From Tenrec ecaudatus (taxonomy: Eukaryota; Chordata; Mammalia; Afrosoricida; Tenrecidae), in NCBI RefSeq assembly GCF_050624435.1, contig NC_134546.1:77045700-77109699 (forward strand): a DNA stretch of 64,000 bases. The letters run 5' to 3'. This document shows positions 1 to 10,751 of the stretch, one piece after another. The notes below the pieces were generated by a model. It was not told where the DNA came from, did not search any database, and saw nothing but the letters and a program-made list of their open reading frames with translations. How positions within the stretch are numbered: position 1 is the stretch's first letter; the number at the start of each line of letters is the position of its first letter. The translations under genes were made by a program, and so were the position numbers.

Positions 1-262
1 GAAACCTGCTAACACAGAACAAGAAACGTCCCTTCTCGTTATCAGCCCACATGCCTTTGGCTCGTACTCTATACGTCTCCTGCCACCCCAGTACAGGTCA
101 CAACTTCCCTGGCCTAACTCATTGGGTTGCGGAACTCTTCCGTGAGTTTTTCCTCGCCTTAATAAAGGCTCTCTGTATTGCTTACTCCCGACTGACCCTT
201 GTCTCCCTCTGCACCTCCATCTCCAACCTTTCATTTATAGTCTACTGTGTAATCAAAGGATA
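1..262 (+). mobile_element. possible LTR 3' portion
   Basis: The stretch has an AATAAA signal near 162 followed by a pyrimidine-rich segment, as in the R-U5 part of a retroviral LTR. The left part lies outside the window, so no terminal repeat pair can be seen. It could instead be the 3' end of another retroelement. It is a fossil with no coding part visible. Confidence 0.25.
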
Positions 263-1049
263 AGAGAGCTCAGCGAAGCCGTGATTGCATCCCACTGTGT
301 TTTAGCTACTAGGATATGGTTGACATTATCCTCGAAACTTACAATTTTATTTAAGGATTGACACGAATAGAAATACACACAATAAAATGTTTAGGAGTAA
401 GTACACTACTATGTTCAAATATAGATAGCATGCAAGAGTTATACTCTCTGTCAAACTTTAATTCAATATAAAAACATGAAGGAGTGCACTCTGATGTGAC
501 TCATCCTTTCTTTCCTTCACTCTCTGCAAGCACATTGTTTTGTTTTCTCTCTCGGGTGGCGGCGGGCGCAGTAGTTTCACATTCACCTCAAGGTCAACAG
601 TTGCAAACTACGAGGCTATTATCAAAAAAAGATGAGACTTGCTCCCATAGAATTACAGTTTGGGAACCCCACGAGGGCAAAGGTTCCCTGTGTCAGATTT
701 CAATCGATGGCAGTGAATTTGAGTGTGCCTCTTCCTGTTATACTTGTCCCTCTGTCCTCAGTTAAACACTCTTCTCTGTATTGCCTTGGAGAGCACGGTT
801 CAGCCTTCTCAGTCCATCCTTTCTACCTCATTGGTCTAGAATCTTAAAGATTGATATACGGATTAAGTTTCCCAGGATCTGTAAACAAACCAATGATTGA
901 AAGCCCTCACTGGATCTATGGTGAGCTTTGCTCCCTTGGCACTTAAGAAGCACAAGTATGAGCAGCTTCCAGTTTGTAAAAGTCCACACCTAACTAATTT
1001 GATGCCAAAGAAACGTGTTTATAATAGTGCTCACCTAGGTTAAATAAAC
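263..1049. other. no gene recognised
   Basis: AT-rich intergenic sequence. Short open frames at 484-847 have no recognisable domain and no splice context, so I do not call them. Confidence 0.5.
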
Positions 1050-1055
1050 TAGTCT

Positions 1056-1178
1056 GATTGGTCGGAATCTACTCGGGGAAAATAGGCAATGAAAGAGTTG
1101 CTCCAATAGGCTTCATTGGTGGTCAGCCCTCAAGGAATTAGCGAATCAGCGGTTGTGTAACTGAGCTCTCATTTGCAT
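1056..1178 (+). promoter_or_regulatory. H2B-type promoter remnant (CCAAT boxes and octamer)
   Basis: Two inverted CCAAT boxes (ATTGG near 1057 and 1115-1119) and one direct CCAAT (1103-1107) precede a perfect octamer ATTTGCAT at 1171-1178. Replication-dependent H2B promoters carry this combination, and the histone fold follows on the same strand. No TATA box is left. The octamer lies only about 110 bp from the start of the fold, so roughly 100 bp (TATA, leader and N-tail) seems to be lost. Confidence 0.6.
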
Positions 1179-1242
1179 ACCAGTGACTACAAATCTACCA
1201 GGATTCTGTCACATGGGCTTTGTTTTCGTTTCTCTGAGGAGG

Positions 1243-1545
1243 GCAGGGATTGCTACTGTGCAGAAGTGCAAGTGCAGCCACAAGGAGGGCTACTGCCTCT
1301 GTGTGCACCAGGTGCTCACGCAGGTACACCATGAGACAGGCATCTCGTCCAAGGCCATGGGTATCAGGAACTCCTTCGTCAGCGCCGTGTTTGAGCGCAT
1401 CTCAGGTGAGGCTTCCCACCTGGCACATTACAACAAGCGCTGGACCATCACTTCCCGGGGTATCCAGACCACCATGTGCCCGCTGCTGCCCGGGGCGCCG
1501 GCCGAGCACACCATTTCCCAGGCCACTGAGGCTGTAGCCCAATAG
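1243..1545 (+). pseudogene. histone H2B gene copy, decayed
   Basis: The reading frame ending at TAG 1543-1545 matches the H2B histone fold. Clear blocks are [37 protein letters not shown] and LLPG. Many residues differ from canonical H2B: Cys replaces Arg/Ser/Tyr in the first part, and GELAKH reads GAPAEH, losing an acidic-patch Glu. The end reads AVAQ instead of AVTKYTSSK. The lysine-rich N-tail is missing; the upstream in-frame Met (1183) gives an unrelated leader. The copy carries a promoter-like region and a histone stem-loop and shows no poly-A tail, so it arose by DNA duplication and not by retroposition. It could be a fast-evolving testis H2B variant, but the lost tail and TATA box favour a pseudogene. 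Confidence 0.8.
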
Positions 1546-1574
1546 ACTGCCCTTTGCAGCACTTCAGACCCAGA

Positions 1575-1590
1575 GGTTCTTTTCAGAGTC
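1575..1590 (+). terminator. histone mRNA 3' stem-loop
   Basis: GGTTCTTTTCAGAGTC lies 29 bp after the H2B stop. It matches the replication-dependent histone hairpin GGCTCTTTTCAGAGCC with one substitution in each arm. The two changes leave G-U or mismatched pairs in the stem. This is the processing signal of non-polyadenylated histone mRNAs. Confidence 0.8.
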
Positions 1591-1592
1591 AA

Positions 1593-2702
1593 ATCCCTTT
1601 TCTTTCAAAAAACAGCTCACACTTCCCCTGGGAAAGACGGGCTTTACTACTCCATAAAGAGTTTAGGCTCAGGAACTTACAAGAGCTCTTAAACCCTGTC
1701 CCATAGATAGGCCCACTGGGAACTCTTTGCCCCTTCAAGAAGAACTCTGCTGCCTTAGGTGGACAATGATGTAGCTGCAGGCTCTTAGAAAGATGCACAG
1801 TGGGCAGCCTTGCAAAACTAACAGGCACGTCTCTTCTGCTCTCTAGAGTCTCTGTGAATTGGAATCAACTTGGAGAAGGGGCTGTGAGGTTGGCCCTTCA
1901 TGGGAAGACTCCAGTTGCCCTGCTGAGTTGCTTTAGCTAGCCTGAGGAGATAAATCATGGTTATTTATTTTATTTTTTAAAGGCTTCCTTTGCAGCAGTT
2001 TTATGATCACAGACATTTGGCACGTGGCCACTTGTTTTGATTTAATGTACAATCTCTTGCAGCTAGTGGTGGCTAATAGTATCTGCTCCTGGGGGCGGCT
2101 TTCACTGAGATTCTAATATCCACTGCAATGGCTACACACGGCACTCACAGAGAAAATTCACGATGAAGGAATGGATTAATGTCACTTCCTGACTGAGTTC
2201 TTGATGCCATTATAACCTTATGCAAATGGCCTGCCTCATCCAGATGGAGAGAGTTACCTAATGTGACTTTCTGAGAATGTACATTATTAGAGCTTAAATT
2301 CTGATCATTGGGCTGTGGAAGGCCACTGTTTACAGTGAGAATCCTAAAGCCATGGTTTAGTCTTTACAGAAATTCAGCTTTCAGAGATTTCTTTCAGTCC
2401 AGTTAGCAGCAGTGTGAACAGCTTGGCCCTCAGGAACTGTGTGTTAGAACGTGGATTACTGCCACACACATAGTCAGCCCTGGAGCTGGCATTGTATCTC
2501 TTGGGTACTTGCCTGGGTATGTCCTTAGGGAAAGTGAGTGTCTCAGAGGCCCCTGAATCAATCTTGAAAACCTTTCTATTAAAACTGTGTATCCCAGGCC
2601 TGTAGTCCTGTCTGCAATATGAGTTACTTATCTGCTGTCAGTCATGCTCTTGGAGATGGAGTTCCCTCTATTTTCTGCCTTATTTCAGCAGTGCATGTTT
2701 TT
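1593..2702. other. no gene recognised
   Basis: Intergenic sequence. A consensus octamer ATGCAAAT occurs near 2219, but no V leader or histone gene follows it. Confidence 0.4.
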
Positions 2703-4228
2703 AAAAAACATTTTATTAGGGACTCATACAACTCTTATCACAATCCATACATACATCAATTGTATAAAGCACATCTGTACATTCTTTGCCCTCATCATTT
2801 TCAAAGCATTTGCTCTCCACTCAAGCCCTTTGCATCAGGTTCTCTTCCCCCACCCCTCCCTCCCAGCTTCCCCTTCCCTCATGAGCCCTTGATAATTTAT
2901 AAATTATTATTTTGTCATATCTTGTCCTGTCTGACATCTCCCTTCACCCCCTTTTATGTTGTCCATCCCCCAGGGACGAGGTCACATGTAGATCCTTGTA
3001 ATCGGTTCCCTCTTTCCAAACCACTCACCCTCTACCCTCCCAGTATCACCCCTCACACCCCTGGTCCTGAAGGTATCATCCACCCTGGATTCCCTATGCC
3101 TCCAGCTCCTATCTGCACCAGTGTACATCCTCTGCTCTATCCAGACTTGTAAGGTAGAATTTGGATCATGGTAGTTGGGGGTGGGGTGGGGAGGGAACAT
3201 TTAGGAACTGGAGGAAAGCTGTATTCTTCAATGGTGCTACATCAAAACCTGACTGACTCATCTCCTCCCCTAGACCCCTCTGGGAGGGAATCTCCAGTGG
3301 CCGGTAAATGGGCTTTAGGTCTCCACTCTGCACTTCCCCCTTCATTCACTATGGTAAGATTTTTTTCTGATGATGCCTTGTACTTGATCCCTTCAATTCC
3401 TCATGATCGCACAGGCTGGTGTGCTTCTTCCATGTGGGCTTTGTTGCTTCTGAACTAGTTGGCTGCTTGTTTACCTTCAAACCTTTAAGACCCCAGACAC
3501 TATCTCGTTTGATAGCCGGGCACCATCAGCTTTCTTCGCCACATTTGCTTATGCACCCATTTGTCCTCAGCGATCATATCATTGAGGTGTGCACCCAATG
3601 ATATGATTTTTTTGTTCATTGATGCCTGATAACTGATCCCTTTGGAACCACATGATCACACAGGCTGGTGTGTTCTTGCATGTGGGCTTTGTTGCTTCTG
3701 AGATAGGTGGCCATTTGTTTATCTTCAAGCCTTTAAGACCCCAGACCTATCTCTTTTGATAGCCTATCAGCTTTCTTCACCACATTTGCTTGTTCACCCC
3801 TTTTGGCTTCAGCGGTTGTGTCGGGAGAGCGAGCATCATAGAATAACAATTTAATAGAATAAAGTATTCATGCATTGAGGGAATGCTTGAGTTGAGGCCC
3901 AAGGTCCTTCCACCACCTTAATACTAAGCCTATAAATACAGGCACATAGATCTATTTCCCCATCCTCATATATATATTTGAATATGTACATGTCTTTGTC
4001 TAGACCTCTATAAATGCCCTTGGCCTCCTAGCTCTTTCCTCTATTTCCCTTGACTTTCCTCCTGTCCCACTATCATGCTCCGTCCCCACCTGGGTATCAG
4101 CTATACCTTTTCGTTACCTTACCCTTGATCATTCCCTACCAGGCCTGCCACACCCACCTCACCACCAATGTGGGTTCCTTGTTGTTCCCTTGTCCCTGGG
4201 TTCTTTTAAACGTCCTTTGCGTTTGCCG
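2703..4228 (-). mobile_element. L1 3' UTR, 5'-truncated (double-module type)
   Basis: Poly-T at the left and AATAAA in antisense near 2712 mark the 3' end of a LINE-1 on the minus strand. The same 3' UTR recurs at 61216-62935 (-), 25403-26395 (-), 46320-47072 (+) and 51548-54030 (+). Here an internal module of about 249 bp is present twice in tandem (about 3371-3619 and 3620-3840). No ORF2 is left. The long plus-strand open frames in this stretch (for example 2619-3152) are antisense readings of the UTR. Confidence 0.85.
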
Positions 4229-4299
4229 AACAAAAATGAGCTGGAAGGAGAATATCAAGGAGGTAAAGTGGATGAAGTCAGATTTCCTTACCTGCAGTC

Positions 4300-4440
4300 A
4301 ATGGTTCTTTCAATTTCATTCCTCAAATCCATAATTTTGGTCATCAATTTTACTGCAATCTTCTATACTCATTGTCCAGGTTTCACGGGTATATGAGACA
4401 ATTGATCCTCAAAGTGACAGCACACTACCCTGTAATATAG
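4300..4440 (-). mobile_element. RTE/BovB-like LINE 3' fragment
   Basis: The sequence around CATTGTCCAGGTTTCACGGG and the following 'atgagacaattga' block match the antisense 3' region of the afrotherian RTE LINE. The same family is seen at 9037-9540. Confidence 0.5.
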
Positions 4441-4468
4441 GTTCCTTGGGACAGATGTTTATAAAAAG

Positions 4469-4560
4469 GTTCCATGGTGCGGTGGACTAAGTATTATGTT
4501 GCTAACCACAAGGCTAGGTGTTCAAATCCAGCATCCACTCCTTGAGAGAAAGATTAAGTT
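4469..4560 (+). mobile_element. AfroSINE head, degenerate
   Basis: A tRNA-like promoter stretch (ATGGTGCGGTGGACTAAGT, then TTGCTAACCACAAGGCTAGG and a GTTCAAATCC box B) matches the AfroSINE 5' part. The tail is not clear. Confidence 0.6.
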
Positions 4561-4884
4561 GTTTGTGCCACAAATATTGAGAGCCCTGGAAACCTCCTAG
4601 GTCTTCTACCTGCCTGCATCCAACTTGCTTCAGGAACCAGCTCTTGGGGAAACCTTCCTGTGGAGTTGTGATCCATGAGTTTAGCAAGCTGTTCATGATC
4701 CCTATATTGTATACCATTCACAGTGACACTCATATACAAATACCTGTTATGTTTAATTGCAGCTTCTCCACCAGGGAACTCCAGAATCTTCTTAACCAGG
4801 GAGAGCTTTTAGAAACAGTTTTATCAGAATTATTGTAAATAAACCACTATGGAATATTTGGTATTTTTAAGGTTTAATATTTTA

Positions 4885-5012
4885 TTTTTTTCCAAAACCA
4901 TTTTATTGTGAGTTAGTACAGATAACATATCATTCCATAGTTCAATCACAGCAATCAGTATTGTACAATAGCTGCCACAGCCAGTTTCAAAACCTTTTTT
5001 TCCTTCTTGAAT
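4885..5012 (-). mobile_element. old LINE 3' end fragment
   Basis: A poly-T start followed by CATTTTATTG and a run typical of mammalian L1 3' ends in antisense. The family is uncertain. Confidence 0.35.
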
Positions 5013-5029
5013 TCCTTGACATTAGCTCC

Positions 5030-5172
5030 CTTTTTTAAAAACATTTTATTAGGGACTCATACAACTCTTATTACAATCCATACATACATCAATTGTATAA
5101 AGCATGTCTGTACATTCTTTGCCCTCATCATTTTCAAAGCATTTGCTCTCCACTTAGGCCCTTTGCATAAAT
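5030..5172 (-). mobile_element. L1 3' end, short truncated copy
   Basis: About 140 bp identical in layout to the 3' terminus of the L1 at 2703: antisense AATAAAATG, then the 'catacatcaattgtataaag' block. Confidence 0.8.
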
Positions 5173-5536
5173 GTTAACATTGCCAAAGGTAAAGACTCTA
5201 AAAGTCTATAATAAAGTCCTTTAGTCTAAAATACCAGAGTTCACCTTTACAGTGAACTTTGAAACAAATAGCAGAACACTGTTCAAAGATGCAAAACAAA
5301 GGGCAAAAGACAGTAGCTGTTTCCCACACCACTTGAAGAGGTAGCATCTGAGGAAGGACCAGTATTACTCAAGGAAAAAGTTAAAGGTGCACTAAGAGCA
5401 TCAGTCAAAACGTAGCCCCAGGGAGCGGTGGAATGCCAACTGAAATGCATCAACAAGCAGATGGGGCACTGGAAACACTTACTCATGTTAACACAGTTTC
5501 ATGGCCAACTGACTAGAAGTGATTACACATACACAA

Positions 5537-5960
5537 ACACACAATGTCATGTCAACTTGAAGATATAGAAATGAAGAGGTGGAGTTTAGCAAGCCTGATG
5601 GTACTTCCTAGTGGGTGTGGTTTTATCACAAGGGTGATCCTGGGAACTTCCTCTCTCTGTTTTCACCTTTCTGTTGAGGAGCTACTGGAAGACCTCTCAA
5701 AGCCCTGGAGATGCACCCAAGACCATTGGATCCACAGAACTCTGCACCCACCCCCCCTCAGGCAGTGCTCTCTGCACTCTGCATCATTGCTAGTGGCTGT
5801 GTGAGTCTGATGAGGGATCCCTGGACTAGTACTGAACTAATGGACTTGATCTGGACTGGGCTGGGATGTTTGGTATACAATCACTCCTTGACATAAAAGC
5901 TCTTTCTTATACCTGTATGAGTGTCATTAGATTTGTTTTTCTAGTAACCCTGGCCTAACA
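5537..5960 (+). mobile_element. LTR-like interspersed repeat, copy 1
   Basis: Shares its 5' part (a 'gtcaacttg'-type start) and its 3' part (ATAAAAGCTCTTTCTTATAC, then a 'tttttctagtaaccctggcc' end) with the repeat at 8425-8945. The layout suggests an old LTR of MaLR/ERVL type. It is a non-coding fossil and the family name is uncertain. Confidence 0.45.
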
Positions 5961-5976
5961 TATATACATACATGCA

Positions 5977-5998
5977 TACACACACACACACACACACA
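5977..5998. repeat. (CA)n microsatellite
   Basis: Eleven CA units directly after the LTR-like repeat. Confidence 0.9.
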
Positions 5999-7079
5999 GA
6001 CTGAGTGAAATAGTTTTTCAGACAGACGCAAATCATGGAATGACAGCTACAAACTGTGAAAATGATTTGTTTTAACTAAGATCTTTTTTCAGAGCTTTCA
6101 GTGCTAGGGCCCTAAATATCAATGAGACAGGCCATGTATACAGGCACCAGATCTTAACAAGTAGGGAGAGAAAGATTCATGACACTGAGATAAGAATTAG
6201 GTCTTTGACTTAGCTAGAACCCATGAGAACTGGTGCCTGCACACAGTCACAGGAGAATCAGTGAGACAAGTAGAGGGGGTTAACTTGGAGCCAGAGCTAT
6301 GAAGGATTTCTTGCTAAGTTACAGCTAAACAAAGTATAAACTTTCCCTAACTACCGGTAGTTTATATTTCTACCATAAAATAATAGTAGATTGAGTCTTT
6401 AAGTTCCCATCTATCCCGTTTAAGGTACTTTCAATATTCAAAGGCAGCAAACAGCTTCACATGGGGCTTTCTGTGAAGTTCAGACTCAGCTAAAATCAGC
6501 TTCTATCTCCACATACAGTCAGCCTCTACTGAGTTATTTCTGATCACTGACTTGCAATGTAAAGCAATATAAGGAGTGTCAGTCAGAGTGAGGTTGCTGA
6601 GAGTCACCTAGACAGTGCAGGGAGACACAGTTAAGAACACATTCCCTGGTTATGTCCTAGATGGATATTGGGGTGCTAGAGTCATATGCTCTTAAGTCAT
6701 ACTTGGACATCAGAGGGTTCTGACCCAATTTTGTAAGCTTTTCAGTTTGACAGCAGTGCACCTCTCCCATTCATGATCCTTTCCCTGCTACTATATTCAC
6801 ACATTCGATTGTGTTTAATTGATCTGCCACTCATTATTTGTGAGTTCCTTTTGAATTCTGTGAAGGAGCTCAAAAGAACTATGTGGTCAGCCTAAGGATA
6901 GACTTTCTGCCAAAGATATAGATCAGACCTCATTTTTGTTGTTGATGATGTATAGTGTTTTTTTAATTAACTTTTTAAAGTCTTCATATCTTAAGAAGTT
7001 TTTGAGCACACTTATTTATATATATACATATATATACACACTTATATATATGTAATTGTGAAATTACTCAAACTTTATA
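5999..7079. other. no gene recognised
   Basis: Anonymous intergenic sequence with an AT-rich simple stretch at about 7016-7052. Confidence 0.4.
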
Positions 7080-7262
7080 AATTGCCAACCAATCAGAATT
7101 TTCTTGTAAGTTCCTGGATCCCTCTGTATTTATACTCTCTGAAAATTTCCTTTCACGTCAGTACTTTGGATCCTTAGAAATACTACTGCCACTCCCTGGA
7201 TTGTTTTGTTACTCAAATAAAATCTTTAATTTTTAGCAGAAACTCCAGTTTACTCTTTGACA
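7080..7262 (+). mobile_element. possible class I LTR fragment
   Basis: CCAATCAG, a TATTTATA box and AATAAAATC appear in the order and spacing of a gammaretrovirus-type LTR. No internal region was seen. It is an old fossil. Confidence 0.35.
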
Positions 7263-7959
7263 GGAATGATGGAAGAGGAAATGGTATGCACATTTTTTTT
7301 CTCAAGGCTGTCAATCAATCACTGCTTCATTCCTAAAGGAAGAGAAAAAAGAAAAGAGGGAGAGTGGAAGGGAGGGAGAGAAAGAAAAGTAAGCAACAAT
7401 ATATGGAAATAGCATTACCATCCTAAGGAAATTGTAGTTTTATTAATCTTGTAGATAATCTTTGGTGAAATTTTACCAATATGCATTAACAAAAATTATT
7501 ACCAATAATGTAGCCAAGATGAATCAGACTCCAGAATAAGAGCAATGATAACATTAGACATTCTGTGTGAGACCACTGCCCAAACTCCTTGGCCGTGTAT
7601 AACACTGTAAATTTCTCACTTCCCCAAGGAATCTCCCCTGGGAGATGATATATTGACACAAGATTATGAAATATATATACCTTATGTATTGCCGATAATT
7701 ATTCTGTATTTTCCTTCCTGATGCCCTCTCTTTGTCGACCGATTTCCTCTGAGAAAAGTATACCATCACACAAACCTACTGTCATTTATGACTAAACCTG
7801 CTGGGCATGTATGCAGAGGAAAGACATTCCCAACCTCCAGGTCACCATGAAACAGGACTTTGGCCAAGGATCAAAAATGTGCTTGAAAGACAACACCAGA
7901 TGAAATGAAAAGACATTTAGAAGCAAGAAGTACAAAAAGTCATATCTTATCAATAATCA
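7263..7959. other. no gene recognised
   Basis: Purine-rich patch at about 7337-7390, otherwise anonymous sequence. It could be internal or flanking sequence of the two LTR-like stretches on either side. Confidence 0.3.
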
Positions 7960-8215
7960 CAACACCACCCTGTGCATATCCATGATTGTTCCTATGAAAC
8001 TGGTACATATTCATTAATCGCTAAATTTACTTACTGATCTTTATGCCTGAAACTATAAAACACCCTCCCACTCTTTTTTCCCCTTTTCTTTCAGGATCTT
8101 ATCTTGGTGATTCTACTTTTGGCTCACTCCTTCCTTTTTCCAAGTAAAGCTTCCCCATTTCATTCTTATCCAACCCCTGCTTTTGTTTCTCAGCAGTAGT
8201 TTGGTTAGAAACTTG
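7960..8215 (+). mobile_element. possible class I LTR fragment
   Basis: An ACTATAAAAC box near 8050, an AGTAAA signal near 8142 and a 'ctgcttttgtttctcagcag' end resemble U3-R-U5 of a class I LTR. It is a fossil without visible coding parts. Confidence 0.4.
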
Positions 8216-8282
8216 GAACGCATTTCCTTTTGATGTATGTTTTTCTTTTTTAGTTTATTTTTTATTAGTTGGTTCTTTTTTA

Positions 8283-8410
8283 AATCATTTTATTGGGGGC
8301 TCTTATAGCTCCTATCACAGTCCATACATCTATCCATTGTGTCCAGCTCATTTGTACATATGTTGCTGTAATCATTTTCAAAATATTTCCTTTCTACTTG
8401 AGCCCTTGAT
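8283..8410 (-). mobile_element. L1 3' end, older copy
   Basis: A diverged version of the same L1 3' terminus (antisense, CATTTTATTGGGGGCTC then ATCATTTTCAAAATATTT). Confidence 0.7.
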
Positions 8411-8424
8411 GCTGTGTGTTTTTC

Positions 8425-8945
8425 AACATTGAGTTTGTTTATTGTGCCAACCTGGATGATAAACGCATATGGGGTTAAGTGAAGGGCGGAGGGATAAGTG
8501 GCTCGGTGAGCCTCACCTTTCTAGTTCTCAGGTCTCTTGCTTTGTGATGGTTGGACCAGGTTGCAGCTGCCTTAGGCAGTTCCCTGCTTTAGGTGGTAGG
8601 CTCACTTCCTGCAAGACATCCCTGAGGAGAACCCACATGGACCTACCCTGATGCAGCCCTGTGTGCTGTAGCACCCATGTGGAGACCCCTGCCATTGCTT
8701 AGATGTTTCACAAGTTCACTGATTCAGCTTTCTTCCAGCAGTCAACATTATTGCGTCTGTTTTGTGAGATGGAAGAGGACTTTGTGGATTAATTTGGACA
8801 TATGAGTTAATGGGTTAATATTGGACTTGTGGGATTGGGCAGCACTGGGTTGGGATGTTTTCTTGATGCACACTTAACCTTTATATAAAACTCTCTCTTA
8901 TACATGAATTTCTGTGGATTGCTTTCTATAAAGTACCCAGATTAA
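8425..8945 (+). mobile_element. LTR-like interspersed repeat, copy 2
   Basis: Second copy of the family at 5537-5960. It starts with 'tgtgccaacctggatgat' and ends with ATATAAAACTCTCTCTTATA followed by 'ctataaagtacccagatta'. It is a non-coding fossil. Confidence 0.45.
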
Positions 8946-9036
8946 TACAAACATGAAATTACATATTCATATCCACCCCTCTTCTCCAAACTATCATTCT
9001 ACCAGGGTCTTTGTAGAATACTGTTGTGTGTTTTGA

Positions 9037-9540
9037 CACATTTTTGCTTAGTTTAGGTACCTTTGAGTCTGTTCCAACTGATATCAACCTTACTCAGAAC
9101 AGAGCACGGTCTGATGTTGTGCCATCATCACACTGGTTATGCTTGGTCTCGTGGCTACACCTGTTGTATCAAACCATGCCACTGAGAAGTTTCCTCTTTT
9201 TCACTGACCACCGACTTTACTGAGCATGGAGTCTTTTTTCCAGGTACTTCTCTCTCCTTATAGCATGACCAAAGTGTGTGAGGTGAAGTACCAGCATCCT
9301 GACTTCTCAGAAATTCTGTGGCTATACTTGCTCTAACATCAACTTTTTTACAGCACCCATGGTATTTTCAAAATGCTTCTCCAGCACCATCAGCATGCAA
9401 AGTCCATCAAAGTATTTACCAGCCTTCATTAATCATTTCCCAGCATTCACTTGTATATAATGTGATTGAAAACTCTGACCCATGGCTATTTTCATGGGCT
9501 CCTTCATCCTCAATGTGACATTAAAATGCCCTGTAATATA
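9037..9540 (-). mobile_element. RTE/BovB-like LINE 3' end
   Basis: Read on the minus strand this is the 3' end of the afrotherian RTE LINE. Its terminal block (antisense 'ggtacctttgagtctgttcc') is the sequence shared with AfroSINE tails. It continues through the conserved stretch corresponding to 'catgaccaaagtgtgtgagg'. A sense-orientation copy is at 59660-60227. Confidence 0.75.
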
Positions 9541-9689
9541 TTAGACCCCTTAGGGAGGAGATATGAAGAGGCGAGTGACATGCTGAGCTTACTTTTCTGG
9601 TTATTAAATGAAAGCTCTAGGATTTAAAATCACCAGTCAGTCCTTGCAGAAATAGGAGGCTAACAGACCCAGGGTACATTTATAAACTG

Positions 9690-9775
9690 TCAAACTTTAC
9701 CAAAAATCCCACAGAGCAGTTCCGTTCAGCCAGACAGGGTCTCTATGAGGCAGAAAATACTCAAGGAGAGAGGGT
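9690..9775 (+). mobile_element. AfroSINE tail relic
   Basis: GAGCAGTTCCGTTCAGCC followed by 'gggtctctatgaggcag' resembles the conserved AfroSINE 3' part (GGCAGTTCTACTCTGTCC, GGGTCGCTATGAGTC). Confidence 0.4.
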
Positions 9776-10172
9776 TAGGTTTTTGAGGCAAATATTTGTT
9801 TGGTTGCTTGTTGACTTGCTTGCTTGATTCAATGATTTGTCCTCGGTGGCGAAGAGCTCCTGGTGTGTGCATAGCCCTCAGATCTGACAATGAACAACAG
9901 AAAGAATAAGTGAATGAAAATGTAATGTGCTCATATCATAGAATACAGATACACCAGGACTCTGATTAATTTCAGAGAGCACAAACTTCTATCTGGCAAG
10001 ATGTGAAACTGAGCCTCTGCTTAGGCATCTGATAACCTCCATGTCTGCAAGCTGCCTTGCTCCAGCATGCAGCAGGAGCCAGTCTTGGAGAAAACTCCTT
10101 TTGGAGCAGCAGGACCTATGTGCCCATGGACTGTTCACAGTCTCCAGACCTTATCCAGCCAACGGTGTTCAT

Positions 10173-10180
10173 AGGCAAAT
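10173..10180 (+). promoter_or_regulatory. variant octamer of the IGHV6-like promoter
   Basis: AGGCAAAT, one base from the consensus ATGCAAAT, lies 91 bp before the leader ATG, where the octamer of VH promoters sits. No perfect octamer is present in this upstream region. Confidence 0.5.
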
Positions 10181-10263
10181 CACTCATGTGATTTCCTGTT
10201 TAAATGCTGTCTCCCTACCAGGGGACTCACGTGACTGCTGAATAAGGGTGACCTTGCTCCAAA

Positions 10264-10712
10264 ATGTCTGCTTCCTTCATCCTTCTCCTCATGGTGCTGT
10301 GTTTCCCATCGGGTCAGTGTTGGGGGAAGATGGAATCCTACAAGGCATATTCACTGAGATAGGGTGATTAATGTTTATTTCCTATGTCTTCAGGTGGCCT
10401 GGCCCAGGTGCAGCTGCAGGAGTCTGGTCCTCAGATGGTGAGACCTTCAGAGACCATCACTCACACCTGCACCATCACGGGGGACTCTGTTTCCACTACC
10501 AGTGCTACTTGGAATTGGATCAGACAGCGCCCTGGAAGTGTCCTTGAATGGATGGGAACGACTTACTACTACAGCTCAAAATGGTACAGAGAATATGCGC
10601 CATCTCTAAAAGATCGTGTAGTCATCAACCCAGACACATACAAGATCCAGTTCTCCCTGCAGCTGAGCTCCGTGACTGCTGAAGACACGGCCATGTATTA
10701 CTGTGCAAGGAG
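10264..10712 (+). CDS. IGHV6: IGHV6-like heavy-chain V gene, likely functional
   Basis: The leader exon 10264-10312 (ATG, hydrophobic leader starting [17 protein letters not shown]) ends at donor GTCAGT. After an 81-bp intron the V exon starts at 10394, following acceptor TTCAG, in matching phase. The mature region begins [10 protein letters not shown] at 10405. The first Cys (HTCTIT), the core Trp (WNWIRQ) and the second Cys (YYCAR) are present and the frame is open. Hallmarks of human IGHV6-1 are GDSVS, SATWNW, the long CDR2 with TYY and SKWY, INPDT and [12 protein letters not shown]2 seems one residue longer than in human. FR1 is odd (ETITHTC). The product pairs with a light chain in B-cell receptors and antibodies after joining to D and J. 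Confidence 0.93.
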
Positions 10713-10751
10713 CACAGTGAGGGGGAGTCAGTGTGAGCCCAGACACAAACC
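10713..10751 (+). promoter_or_regulatory. 23-RSS of the IGHV6-like gene
   Basis: Perfect heptamer CACAGTG (10713-10719), a 23-bp spacer (10720-10742) and nonamer ACACAAACC (10743-10751). RAG1/2 would cut at 10712/10713. The spacer is nearly identical to that of the IGHV4-like gene. Confidence 0.95.

Noticed and set aside
2219-2226. Consensus octamer ATGCAAAT, possible V promoter
   Set aside because: No leader, V exon or RSS follows within a few hundred bases.
2619-3152. 177-residue open frame on the plus strand
   Set aside because: It is the antisense of an L1 3' UTR. Similar frames appear in the other copies without conserved codon usage.
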